Assembly (NCBI GenBank): GCA_000226015.1
Contig: JH154815.1
Span: forward strand, 97,628-160,772
Reading direction: 5' to 3'
Source of the DNA: Mnemiopsis leidyi
Lineage: Eukaryota > Ctenophora > Tentaculata > Lobata > Bolinopsidae
Length of the DNA stretch: 63,145 nt
Shown: positions 28,001-38,900 of the stretch, in pieces
How the letters are laid out: each line of letters starts with the position of its first letter
Numbering within the stretch: the stretch's first letter is position 1
The notes under the pieces: generated by a model
What the model was told of the DNA's origin: nothing
Databases searched by the model: none
The model's input: the letters and a program-made list of their open reading frames with translations, nothing else
Position numbers and translations under genes: made by a program

Positions 28001-29854
28001 TAAGCTTTGTATGCTACTGTTCAGCTCTGTTAAGTCACGGCTTTATGCGTCCTGTCATACCATCTAGATTCTAGATTGTCCCTAACTTGGTCAGCCATCT
28101 TTGATTCGATAGTCTTGAAACAGACTTGGACTTTTGAAAAGGGCTAAAATCTTTATTTCAGAATTTACATGCATGGCTTTTACAAGGGTTATCCATACAT
28201 ATTACTAATACTTTGCTTGTAATAAAAATGCATGGACCTGTCATAACACCAGCTCGGTTAAACTTCCAGTTCTACTCATTGAACTTGTCGTCTTCTTTAT
28301 CAACGGAACCTGAAGTCGCACAGAGGAATTTAGCACTGAAAAAGTCGTGTCTACTACATGCCATATACTTATCGTCAGCCTTACTTAAATTCTGCTGGAT
28401 CAAAATCTTTACAAATCTTTATACATCTTTTCTTTCTTTCAGATTGCTTCCCCCGACGCACTGTTTATACTATTTGGTAAGATAAGAACTTTTCTCTTTC
28501 TCCTTTCTGTCTTTCTTGTTAACGTTGGAAACAAAATCTGAAAATCTTGGTTCTGTAAACCAATCTCTCAAAAAAAACCTATATGATGTTGATCGAACGA
28601 AAAAAAATCGGGTTGATCATTGCGCCAATAGTCCGATTTGCCGTAAATCAAACAGCAAACTTGGAGATTTCCTAAAGATTAGGCACTCGTGAACTAAGTC
28701 GGCTCCAGAAGAAACTCGGCTCCTAATTCTGAGTTGGTTGCAGGAGTATACGGTGATGTAAGAAGAGTTAAGATCCTCTACAAGAAGCCTGACACCGCTC
28801 TCGTGCAAATGCAGGACCCTATCTCAGCACAGCAAGGTTAGTTTGTTTGAAATAATCTGAATATCATACAATTGGTTATATAATATACTGATCTTGGTTA
28901 TGCATTATTAAGAATCTACTTAATGAATTTCTGAATTTGCCTCCATTTTTTTTTCTGAATCCCAGTTTTTCAGCTCTGCTGTCTCTGAACGGGGTTGTAT
29001 GCGGGGACAAGAAAATTTATGTGTCCTACTCTATCTACATGGAGGTGCAGATGCCCAAACCTACTGACGAGGCTCAAGATCTCACCAAAGACTTTTCCGA
29101 TTCTCCTCTTCACAGATTTAGGGTTAGGAATATATGGACTTTTGTGGAGGATCAATTTGAAATTTGCTCAGAAATGCCAAATTAAATGTAATATAAGTTA
29201 GCCTAATCGTCTCATTTACCTTAACAATTACAAATTGATTCTTTCAGAAACCAAATCAAAAAGTCAGAGAAAACGTATATGGACCCAGTCCTTGTCTACA
29301 TCTATCAAATATTCCGTAAGTTATTTCACTCATTTCACCAAGAATAAGTCTAATACCCACTAACTCTACCCACAACTCCATTCTAACTCCTTCTCACTAA
29401 CTGTAACCCTTTAAGTCTAACCCTAAACCTCTAACTCTAACTCTAACCCCGTCTTCCACCCAGAGCTGAAGTAACCGAGGAGGAGCTAAAGAAGATGTTT
29501 GAGAGTTGTGGGACGATCGTTAACTTCCGCTTCCTCACCTCCGAGCGTCCCGACAAACAGATGGCCCTGCTGGAGTTCACCAACACCAGCTCCGCTATTG
29601 GCGGCCTCGTACAGTTCCACAACAAAGAGGTTAGAGAAACTCTGCTAAAACACAGGGATTATTTTTTCCATGTTTTTGAGCCAATGTTCTATATGAAAGG
29701 AGCGATATTAGTTTCTGCCAATTAATCTACTTCTAGGAATCTAAATTATTAAGCCACATAAACGCTCCAATCACGATTCCTTCAGTTCGTAACAGAAGCT
29801 GGCCGACAATACTTACGAATATCTTTTTCGAAAGCCGGTTGCATTCAGAAGTAA
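22018..29854 (+). CDS. ptbp1: Polypyrimidine tract-binding protein (PTBP/hnRNP I), 15 coding exons
   Basis: Nuclear RNA-binding protein that binds UCUU and CU-rich RNA and represses or activates alternative exons. Coding exons: 22018-22210, 23489-23568, 24682-24831, 25644-25821, 25951-26125, 26337-26436, 26823-26991, 27144-27335, 27593-27678, 28443-28476, 28744-28836, 28974-29122, 29248-29315, 29464-29629, 29786-29854. All junctions are GT-AG and phases agree, giving 633 aa. Four RRMs lie near residues 104-178, 235-311, 430-506 and 549-628. Family hallmarks are NSDKARDYT after RRM2, SPLHRF before RRM4, CLHLSNIP at the start of RRM4 and the terminal LRISFSK. EAKKLKLD just before RRM1 matches the position of the PTBP1 nuclear localisation signal (KKFKGD-like). 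The first exon is unlike vertebrate PTBP1, and alternative first exons are possible. A good acceptor (CTTTTTCAG) lies about 46 bases before the ATG. Family call is very sure; small exon edges are likely but unproven. Confidence 0.95.
24085..24160. promoter_or_regulatory. CCAAT and E-box cluster in PTBP intron 2
   Basis: CTGATTGG, GTCACGTGAC, CTGATTGACTGCCCAAT and CTCACGTGTC occur within about 75 bp. This repeats the pairing seen near 5.5 and 11.8 kb. It could be an internal promoter or enhancer giving a PTBP isoform that starts after exon 2. Confidence 0.3.
24596..24681 (+). repeat. CU-rich 18-bp repeat forming the acceptor tract of PTBP exon 3
   Basis: Repeats of ACACTCATCCTTACCCT run directly into CTTTCAG at 24675-24681, the acceptor of the exon that opens RRM1. 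The array is almost free of AG and so forms an unusually long pyrimidine tract (about 85 bases). Confidence 0.75.
29360..29447 (+). repeat. CTAAC repeat upstream of PTBP exon 14
   Basis: About seven CTAAC words occur within 90 bases, ending 16 bases before the acceptor CACCCAG. CTAAC matches the metazoan branch-point consensus. The tract also resembles degenerate telomere-like CTAACCCT, but the register is too irregular for true telomeric repeat. Confidence 0.6.
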
Positions 29855-29893
29855 AAGTGGAAAAGTCGACCAAACTTCCGACGACTATATGAA

Positions 29894-29982
29894 GAGACGT
29901 CACGTGACACTTTGTAATGACGTCACGTGACAGCGTCGTGATGACGTCACCCGTGCAGTTTCAAGCTGCAAATATGACGTCA
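29894..29982. promoter_or_regulatory. CRE and E-box cluster just after the PTBP stop codon
   Basis: Perfect TGACGTCA occurs at 29918, 29942 and 29975, and GACGTCACGTGAC starts at 29895; the second site also continues as TGACGTCACGTGAC. TGACGTCA is the cAMP response element bound by CREB/ATF. The cluster starts 40 bases after the PTBP stop, so it lies in the likely 3' UTR. Confidence 0.5.
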
Positions 29983-30766
29983 CTGATTTGAGGAAAGTCT
30001 ACTTTAATCGCTGCGATGCTACCGCTCACTTGGGGACGATAACATTTTAGTTTTATTGACATAATATTATTGATAATTTGCGCCGAACCGTCGACCATGT
30101 TGCACCAATGTATGCCGATTACCGATGTTATGCATAGATTATGTCGGGTAAAGTTCGACTAGTGCAGGTTAGGAATAGGATATAGCAGATAGCCTATGTA
30201 GCAAGATGATATCTCAGAGAGATTGAAAAAACACTCGCTAGTTGGACTTAACTCTGCTTCATGGCGATGATGATATGGCGATGTAAGATGTTTACCCGTC
30301 AGTTTGATTGGTTTTTGGCCCAATGATACGCAAGAGATAACTCAGATGACATTTACTAGACCAGCTCACCGTACGGTGCGTGAATTGTGTTTTAGTCGAA
30401 TAACCGTTTTGTTTCAGCATTATGAGCTACAATTAACTGTTGTCCTGTTAAGCACGGGAGGAATATTTGATCTGGTGAGTTATGAGTGATCACCTGGTTT
30501 TTGCAGTAATCACGTGATTTGATAGCTAAAATGTCGAGAATAAGCTCGGAGATCTGTAATCCTAGAATCCGTGCTCTACTTGGTAGGCGAAACAGAACCT
30601 TTGATATGTTATATACCATGATGATACGTTGAATTTGTAAATTTAGGTTTATTATATATTTGTGTCCATATGATGGTTAATTTTTCCCGAAAATTTCGTT
30701 GATGTTTAATTGTGCTTTGTAACACTAGGAATTTCCCATATTGAAGCTTTATTCCTTTAGAATCAG

Positions 30767-30814
30767 TCACGTGTTGAACCACGTGTTAAGTCACGTGTAG
30801 AATCACGTGTTAAG
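30767..30814. repeat. Four CACGTG boxes at about 12-13 bp spacing
   Basis: CACGTGTT, CACGTGTTAAG, TCACGTGTAGAA and TCACGTGTTAAG follow one another, forming a short tandem repeat whose constant core is CACGTGT. Confidence 0.75.
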
Positions 30815-31041
30815 CAGCGGGAATTAGTAGTCTCGCGCACATCGTAGACAACATCATGTTTTGCCGGGCGCTTTGACCGTTTTACGAAGTGAGATTTTTC
30901 TTACTTTAATCCGGTCGAAAATTATTGTTTAACAGTAAATTTTATCATAACACGAGTAAAGTTTTTTTGTTTTTTCTGCAATCCGAAATTGTTTTCTCAA
31001 GATTTATTGGGATTGATATCCGTCAGGCTCTATTTTTGTTC

Positions 31042-31047
31042 AATAAA
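31042..31047 (+). other. Possible polyadenylation signal for PTBP
   Basis: AATAAA in the context TTCAATAAAATATG, about 1.2 kb after the PTBP stop and the first such hexamer I noticed downstream. The site of cleavage cannot be told from sequence. Confidence 0.3.
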
Positions 31048-31907
31048 ATATGCTAGAACATTTAACATTTCTTTTAAAAGACAAGTTTTACATTCCTTAA
31101 TCCTTCACGGGTAAATTTTTGTTTATCTAGCCGAAACTTGCTCTCGTTTTTATCGGCGGGGTTTTGTTTGAAACAGCTGAATACTCAGTGCAGTATTATA
31201 GATAGAGTCCTTCTCTGTGTTTTTAAAATTTGAGATGTTTTCTATCCTCTTCACACGCGATATATCGGTCTTCGTCTGGCTTTATTTGACAGAATATAGA
31301 TGTACATTGTGTTGATTGTGTTGGGTTATTTTTAGTCAGTTTTTTTGTAATTATAACCTAGTTAATTGCTCAACACAAAGTTGTGTGTTGATGGTAACAA
31401 TGTGTTGCGTGCAACTTTTAATGTACATTGTTATCCAAAGAGAAGCCTTCATCAACTAAAATTCTTTTCCTTTACCAAATACTCATATTGTGTTGCTTGC
31501 AATAAAAAACAAAGGTCGGGATATTCAAGACAAACCGTTTGTCTTTTTTGATGTGATGGCAAACACTCATTTTGAAGAGTTACTGGTAACCATTTATGCG
31601 AGTTAAATTTAAATCCTCCAGCAAATTTTAAGTATTATAAACATTAATTAGATTATATAAGTTAATTCTACAACAGTGGACCAGTATTGGGGCAATTGTT
31701 AATGTTTAAAAGTTTTGATAAACTTGAGATGTTGATGAGATTTTGAGGCTACATTTTATAATATATATTCACCAAATATTTGTTGTAAAACTAAATTTTG
31801 TTGAATTTCCACGAAATAGAAGAGAAGTACTTGTTTATATTGTCATGTCTTTACATTGGAAATAATCATGGGATTTATAATATCATGTGTAAAACTAATA
31901 CTGTACT

Positions 31908-32330
31908 GGGGTCGCCAAAATGAGGCGTCATCATTCGTCATCATGACAAATCCCCCCCCCAAATGTCAGAGGTAAAGTACCGTAATGACATCATCACAGT
32001 CGGAACCCCCCCCCCCCTACTTCATGTCAAAAATCTTGATTTTTGGTCTTTTGATTTGCAGTTATTTTTGAAATTTTTCATACTAAGTCAGTGAAAACAA
32101 AGTATTTCACCAGATTTCTGAATCAGAATGTTAACTTGCAAATTTTCCTTCCGATTTTGTAAAATTCTGATAAAAATTGTCAAAAGAAATCAAAAAGTTT
32201 CAAAAAATCCTTTAAATCATCATTAGCTAAACCCCCCTCCCCCTCGTCATCAATTGTCATCATTTGGAAACCCCCTTAGTCTTACTCTTACCCCTCCCCC
32301 TAGGTGATGACCTCATATGAGAACGACCCC
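31908..32330. mobile_element. MITE-like element with imperfect terminal inverted repeats
   Basis: The left end reads GGGGTCGCCAAAATGAGGCG followed by TCATCA. The reverse complement of the right end reads GGGGTCGTTCTCATATGAGG followed by TCATCA. The interior (about 420 bp total) has two long poly-C tracts and repeated TCATCAT words and no coding capacity. No convincing target-site duplication is visible, so the superfamily is unassigned. Confidence 0.5.
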
Positions 32331-32389
32331 TAAACAAGTATGTAACCAGCACAATTTTGTCGCGGTGATACCCAACTCTCACATCTCGC

Positions 32390-33500
32390 AACCGAAAGCA
32401 TCAGAGCGGTAGACGGATATAATCTCGTCATTGTAGGTTCATAACCTACTGTCCATGTCGATGATTGCTGATGTCGCGGCCATCACGCGCTCTGACGCAT
32501 TTCTGGCCTGGCGAAATTCTAGACGCGCATCGCCCGTTGATCTCGTCACAGAATAAAATGTCGGAAAGGTGTGCCGGTGCGTGCTGTATAAAAAGTAGAA
32601 CTAGAACTTAACGTGGGCACCGTTGCTATAGCCAGCATTAATAATTATAGCCCTTTGCAGCTGCATCCCATACTAGTACTACCGCGACGCCTGTGCAGTG
32701 CTTGTGTGTTGTGTTTTCTGGTCAACGGGCGATGCGCGTTTAGAATTTCTTCGTCGCTACACTTGTCGCCAGGCCAGAAATGCGTGACAGAGCGTGATGG
32801 CCGCGACAGTAGGTTATCAACCTACAATTTTCTGGTGTCGCACGTCCGTCCAAATTATGCACTGAGCTTGAACGGTACCAGTACAGTTGTCATGTCTGAC
32901 TTTGTCCGACCCTCATTCGAAGCGAATAGACTTAGAGGATAAAATTATGACGGGAGGGTGCGCGCTGTTGTCTCACGTGGCCGCGCGCTTCCGCGCGCGC
33001 GCCGGAGGCTGCTGCTTCGCGTGTCGCGGCAGCAGTGAGCAGGGCTATGCAACGTGTAACTGTAGCAACTGCAAGCGCGCTGTTGACGAGATGATATCCT
33101 CGCGAGGAGAGCAGAAAACTGCGAGCCGCGCGCGGGTCGGGTAACACCTTGACAAACAAGCGCTGAGCTCGCACCTGGGGATATCCTATATACTTGCTAA
33201 ACACGTATCCCTAGGTGCGAGCTTGCCCCAGTTGTGACCCTTTTCGCGGCGCGGCCACGACGCCGCGCGCACCGGAGGCTGCCGCAAGGCTAAGCAACGT
33301 GTAACTGTAACAAGTGCGAGCTTAGCGTAGCCACAGGGCTATAGCTATGTTGGCTTTATAGCAACATGTTGCTTATACTTATACTTCTTACGCGGTGTAG
33401 CAAAACGGTTAACGTGCCAGAAATGGGTACTCAGTACCGTACTGTGAGAGTGCGTGATTGGTGATGCACCGCGACAGTAGGTTATCAATCTACAAGTACA
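32390..33500. mobile_element. GC-rich foldback island with tRNA-like (SINE) head
   Basis: An A-box-like word at 32397-32409 (AGCATCAGAGCGG) and a B-box-like GGTTCATAACC at 32436-32446 are spaced as in a tRNA, and GTAGG/CCTAC form a perfect five-pair T stem with a seven-base loop. The segment 32431-32540 recurs inverted at 32722-32829 with small indels. A third partial copy of the B-box end lies at 33471-33496, in the inverted orientation. Between them are two copies, about 265 bp apart, of a GC-rich block containing CCGGAGGCTGC and AACGTGTAACTGTA. A 17-bp stem with one mismatch (33167-33183 with 33206-33222) also lies here. The island is much richer in G+C and CpG than its surroundings. I infer nested or rearranged non-autonomous retroelements. 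Confidence 0.55.
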
Positions 33501-35199
33501 AGTACAAGCAAAACGGGAGGGTGTGCGTGTCGTATGACATTTAAGTTTAACAGATCACAAATTATCATCATATGTTACCCCAGTCATGTGTTTCGTTACG
33601 TGTCATGTTTCATGTTGATGAAGTCGTAAAACTTCAGGTAGGAGGGTGCCGTGACACAGGCACAAAAAAGAAAAAACGACTCCATGTTAATCAGATCAAC
33701 AATCAAAATTGTGAACACAAATTTAAACACAACTCAACATACGTCGTAGAGCTGTTGCTTATTTGAAACCTGAATTCGACGTTGCTCTGCCTTATCAAAG
33801 TTCAAAATCAGCAATGATGGTTGAACCCAAAATTCAACACTAAATTTGGAATTAGATGTTCTTTCGAATTCGATATTGTAACTTCGGACCAATTCTTAGA
33901 TGAAAAATATTCACAAAGATGGCATGATGTGTTCGCACACATAAATCTCAACAAATTCAATCCCACGAAATCAACTCAATTACAATAGAACATAAAAGCT
34001 GTGAACCAGCCACAGAGCTGTGCTAAAGAGCCAATTTGACAAATCAAATTTCACGATTGCAGCTTGCACGCACTTCTATTCATTTCATTTAAACTCCGTC
34101 GCATTTTAAATTACTAACTCGTACAAATGTACAATTACAATGTACAATGTACCCGTGATCATTAAATAACCCCGCATTTTTCGAATTAAATACTAGAATC
34201 ACTAAACACTACAGCATAGAACATAGAACCCAGCGAAATTAAATCGTGTAAATTCTAAAATCAAATTCGCAATTAGAACTTATGTTACTGTTAGGTTAAA
34301 TATAGTGAATGAGTGTTGTGTTTATTAACCTATTCTACCAATGTCAGTTTAGACTCTAGTTATAAAGCAAAGCCTTTGAAACCGTTCAATATTCAATTCT
34401 TAGCAAAACCTTTTAAGTTTAACAGCATTTACAATTAAAAGAACTTATCAATTAACAAGTCAATCAAGTTAAATAATTCCTTGACTTATCAAAAACCGGA
34501 AACATACTTTTTAAAGATTCAAACTTGTTACACAAGTCGATTAATTTAAATTATTTGTTGAGCTCCAAATCTTCTGAAAATGGGTAAACTTAACACGCCG
34601 ATCCCAGTTGAAATAAATAAGGTAAAACTTTCAAAGCTAAACGTAAATCTCCAAATCACAATATTACAACAGCCGTCAGCCAGCCGATCCTTTTCTAGCT
34701 TAAAATTGCGTCTAAAATTTTCATAAACACAAATCTCAATCGGCACTTAAACGAGATCAAACTACAGAGAGTTTTCTCAGGTACAAGTGACGGTGGACGA
34801 AAATCAGTCAGTATTACTTCTTGGCTACACTTTCAGTTACAGAGTGTCCAGGGTGATCTCGTCATCCCGTTAGTCGCCAGTCGGTTTGTAAGAATAGTAC
34901 TACTACTAGGAGCACTCAAAGCCCAGTTTGTTGATTTTAGGACTATCTAAAACTAGGAGTTGTAGCCGACTTCTTCATACCACTACTTCCAACGACGTCT
35001 ATATATCTGTTGGCTGAAATACAACGATTCAAATTTTGTAGAAATTTGAATGTAAATCTAAAGATGTCTAACCTGACACTAACACTGCCTTTTTAGAATA
35101 AAAAGACCTGGTAATCAATAAAAACTATCCAGTTTTAAACAGACTCTATGAAAACCACCACAATGTGTACTATTCCACATTGTGGCGGTCTTCTGGGCC

Positions 35200-35592
35200 C
35201 AAATTCCCTGCCTCCCCAACATTACCAGGCCCAAATTCCCTGCCTCCCAACATTACCAGGCCCAGATTCCCTGCCTCGCCAACATTACCAGGCCCAGATT
35301 CCCTGCCTCGCCAACATTACCAAGCCCAGATTCCCTGCCTCGCCAACATTACCAGGCCCAGATTCCCTGGCTCGCCAACATTACCAGACACAGAATACAG
35401 ATTCCCTGCCTCGCCAACATTACCAGGCCCAGATTCCTTGCCTCACCAACATTACCAGGCCCAGATTCCCTGCCTCTCCAACATTACCAGGCCCAGATTC
35501 CCTGGCTCGCCAACATTACCAGGCCCAGATTCCCTGCCTCGGCAACATTACCAGGCCCAGATTGCTTGCCTCGCCAACATTACCAGGCCTTG
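35200..35592. repeat. 32-bp minisatellite, about 12 copies
   Basis: The unit starts AACATTACCAGGCCCAGATT and continues CCCTGCCTCGCC. Because 32 is not a multiple of three and the plus strand of the unit lacks stops, all three plus frames stay open, producing false proteins of 148 to 189 codons rich in Pro, Leu and Gln. Confidence 0.95.
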
Positions 35593-35728
35593 CCAACAGA
35601 AACTCACCTAATCTACCTCTACCAGGTTTCCTTCTGAACGATCCGCCGGGAGAACCGGGGGCAGACATCGTCCTATCATCTCCACCACTTACAACTGAAA
35701 AGGCAAGATTTTTGTGAGTTAGTTAGTT

Positions 35729-35972
35729 AGGAACTATTACTAACTTGAAGATCTAGATTCTAGAGGACGGAGGTAGGAACTATTACTAACTTGAAGACCT
35801 AGAGGACAGAGGTAGGAATTTTTACTAACTTGAAGACCTAGAGGACGGAGATAGGAACTATTACTTACTTGAGGACCTAGAGGACGGAGATAGGAACTAT
35901 TACTAACTTGAAGACCTAGAGGACAGAGGTAGGAATTTTTACTAACTTGAAGATCTAGAGGACGGTGGTAGA
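35729..35972. repeat. 39-bp minisatellite overlapping the end of the SEC16 coding region
   Basis: Six copies of a unit reading AACTATTACTAACTTGAAGA, then CCTAGAGGACGGAGGTAGG, with variants AATTTTTAC and GATCTAG. The copy at 35934-35972 includes the SEC16 stop codon and its last codons; the other five lie downstream in the presumed 3' UTR. Confidence 0.9.
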
Positions 35973-38900
35973 GAGCTGGTGGGTGGGGGTGGGGGAGCGT
36001 CGTCCTCGTCGTCTGAACCTCCAACCCATTTTTCTAGAGGGATAAATTAATATCAGTCAAATCAGGTCAAAAAGAGTTAGTACAAAGTCAATATCAATAC
36101 GTCAATATGAAGCAATAGATTTAAGCCTAGTGACAAGTAAAAAAGTCCATGTACTTACTGAGATCTTCGTCCCAGTAAATGGCAGGTTTTGAATCGTCAG
36201 GTAAGATCATCTTCTTTGTTCCCGCGGATCCTTTAAAGATGCGAGAGAAGATACTCGTGGACTGAAAATAATGTTCATTTGACATGCGTGCATTGCAACT
36301 GATGTAGAATTAAGGATAAAATGGTCTTTTAGACAAGGGTCAAGGGCCACAAATGTTTCTTATGATTAAAAGTGACAGTAATTAACCAATACGGAGTAAG
36401 CTAAGTGATATACCGGATTTGTGAGCCCTCTTCAAAATATCTTTCTCCATTTCCTGTGAACTGATACAAATACAAAAAAATAATCAGGGAATATACGAAA
36501 TACAAGGATAATAAGGTATCAAACCTGCTCAGGTTCTTCTTTTTATTCTTTTCCGGCTCCTTCTTTTCTTCCTCCTTCTTTTCTGGTTTCTTCGTGTTGT
36601 AAGGACTGTCGAAGTCTTCTTCCATGGGATCATTAGTCGGCGTCTTTATCTGTTAAGAATGACATCACGATAAATAAACGCTTGATCTGTTGAATTTTGA
36701 ACACTTCGAAGCTCAAAATGGAATAATCTATACCAACAAAGTGGATAAGGTAAGATGAAGATGTTTATGAAATATTTCAGACATAAGCTATTTCAGACAT
36801 AAGCTAATAATAAGACATATTTGATATCTCGCACTAACCTCTTCATCAGAGAGAGGGGGTTGTTCTAGTGGGCCCGTTGGAGGAGCCAAGGGTGGAACTA
36901 TTGGAGCCATTAAGTTACTCGATCTGAAATATTCTCCATATAGTACTATAACAAGCTGATATAAAAATGGGTAAAGTCGACTGAATAGATTTACTATCTT
37001 TAAAGTAGCTCTCATGACTAATTTTGAATTTTGATCGAGTTTAATTCAACAATATTACTTTAAAAGTAATATCATATATCCTGGGGAGTAAATAAAATGT
37101 CTCACCCAAACTGGTTAGGGTTGAAGAAAGTAAATCCGCCCTGTGGAGGAGGCGCCACATTATCCGCCTCTTCCACTTGTCCTTCATTAGTCAGCGTGTC
37201 TTGTCTCTGTCTGGAGAATAAGTCTGGTTCCTGTGAGCCAATCCCGTCAACCTCTGTATTATCATCTTCTCCCGTGACGTCACCACGTGGTGTCGTGACG
37301 TCATCACTCACGTAATGAGTGGTCGGTGGAGGGCATTCCGCGGGTTCGAAACTTGAAGTCGTTAGGCTCATCCCGTGTTGGTTTGAATCACCCATCGGTT
37401 GTGACGGATCGTAATTGTACAGATTTGATGGATCGTAGTTCGTTTGAGAAGGATCGTAGCTAGATTGTGTATGATCTGTGTATGAGGTCTCGTAGTTTTG
37501 CTCGTAGTTCTGTTGTTCGTAGTTCTGCTGATTACCTTGCTGTGAAGAATCCTGTAATGGCTCCTGAGGGCTACCTTCGGTATCGTATTGGGGCTGTGCT
37601 GTTTCTGTTGCGGATTGATGTTGATTATACAGACCAGCACCACTAATGTCACCCTGCCCGCTGTAGTTGTACTGCCCACTTGTGTCAGTGTGCCCACTCT
37701 GATCTGTTTGACCACTCTGATCTGCCTGGCCAGTCTGATCTGCCTGACCATTTTGGTCGTACTGATACTGAGACCCTGTATTCTGGTCGTACTGGTTGGC
37801 TTGACCGGTCTGTTCTGATGCCTCTGGCTGTGTCTCCGGGTACCATTCACCCTCGTAGTAGAAATATCCTGTTGAAAATAATAAAATTTAGTTCGTTTAC
37901 GATAATTCTTAGGAACACAGAATCTGTGAGGGGGTTTAAGAACTACAAATCACAAGGTAGCCAGAGTTAAAATTCCCATATTGATATTGATTATGTTTTA
38001 TTGGAGAAGGCTTCCGTCAATGCGTCTACACATTTAATCTAGGTAAGGGTTTTAAACTGAAAAAGCATGCTTTTGTTAAGCTATCTATGTGTACTATTAC
38101 AATAAAGTCTTAACTGATGCTTGTAATGCGTTATGTTTGAAAGCAAAAGTTTTAATCAGGTACAGTTCGTAGTAGGCTTAAGAGATCCAGTTAAACTGGT
38201 TGCCCAGAAATTATGCGATATTTAATACGTATTGATAACAATTGAACCAGACATAAAGTTTATTTTCCGGTCAAACATAGCCCCAACAGTAATGATGTTA
38301 CATAATATAAATGAAAGCTCTAAGAAACAGATAGTTAATAAAAACATCTCTGTCCCCTAATCTTTCTCAAAACAAAAATCACACAATTTGCAAACTTCTC
38401 CAGTGAGCTCTATCCTGAGCAATTAACGTTAAGTATTTTAAATCATTTAAATCATTCAACGAAAATTTTCGAACACTGAGGTCTTGCAATATCAGTGAGA
38501 AAAGGTTTGACTGCGGTCGTCCACGTCGCCCTTGCAACTGTAAGGTGTTGACAGCAAAGATGAGCGACGAATAGGCTGGACCATCTGTAGGCCCACGCAG
38601 TACATGACCTAGCATTCTCCACCGACTATGAGCTACTCGCACTGACAATGGTTCTGCATTGCAGCGTTTATACAAGATTTTGTTGGAAATGCGATGGGGA
38701 TACTTGTAGTTCAAAATTGATCGTAGATGACGTCTATGAGCAATGTCCAGCTTTNNNNNNNNNNNNNNNNNNNNNNNNNNNNNNNNNNNNNNNNNNNNNN
38801 NNNNNNNNNNNNNNNNNNNNNNNNNNNNNNNNNNNNNNNNNNNNNNNNNNNNNNNNNNNNNNNNNNNNCAAGCGTAATACTCTTTCTCCAGAGCTCATTA

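Larger units (their letters stand above)
29855..35147. other. Noncoding stretch between PTBP and the SEC16 3' end
   Basis: No supportable protein exon. It begins with the presumed PTBP 3' UTR, then holds the CRE cluster, an E-box array, a MITE-like element (31908-32330) and a GC-rich tRNA-like foldback island (about 32390-33500). From 33540 to 35100 it is plain AT-rich DNA in which I see nothing further. The open frames in the GC island (up to 109 codons) are by-products of GC richness. Confidence 0.6.

Noticed and set aside
29400..29450. Interstitial telomeric repeat
   Set aside because: CTAACCCT words are irregular and mixed with CTAACTCT; better read as a repetitive branch-point region.
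32613..33204. Three overlapping frames of 85-109 codons
   Set aside because: They lie in the GC-rich foldback island, where stop codons are rare; no family similarity.
35148..35717. Plus-strand frames of 148, 151 and 189 codons, apparently Pro/Leu-rich proteins
   Set aside because: All three frames are open only because the 32-bp minisatellite has no stop on that strand; no flanking splice signals or domain.
36262..36524. Missing small SEC16 exon, e.g. beginning after GTATCAG with TTCACAGG
   Set aside because: The tested candidates either contain an in-frame stop or leave the wrong phase for the following exon, so the junction is left unresolved.
37368..37850. 160-codon minus-strand frame
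   Set aside because: Shadow of SEC16 exon 19 in another frame; the in-phase frame gives the Gln/Tyr-rich SEC16 sequence.
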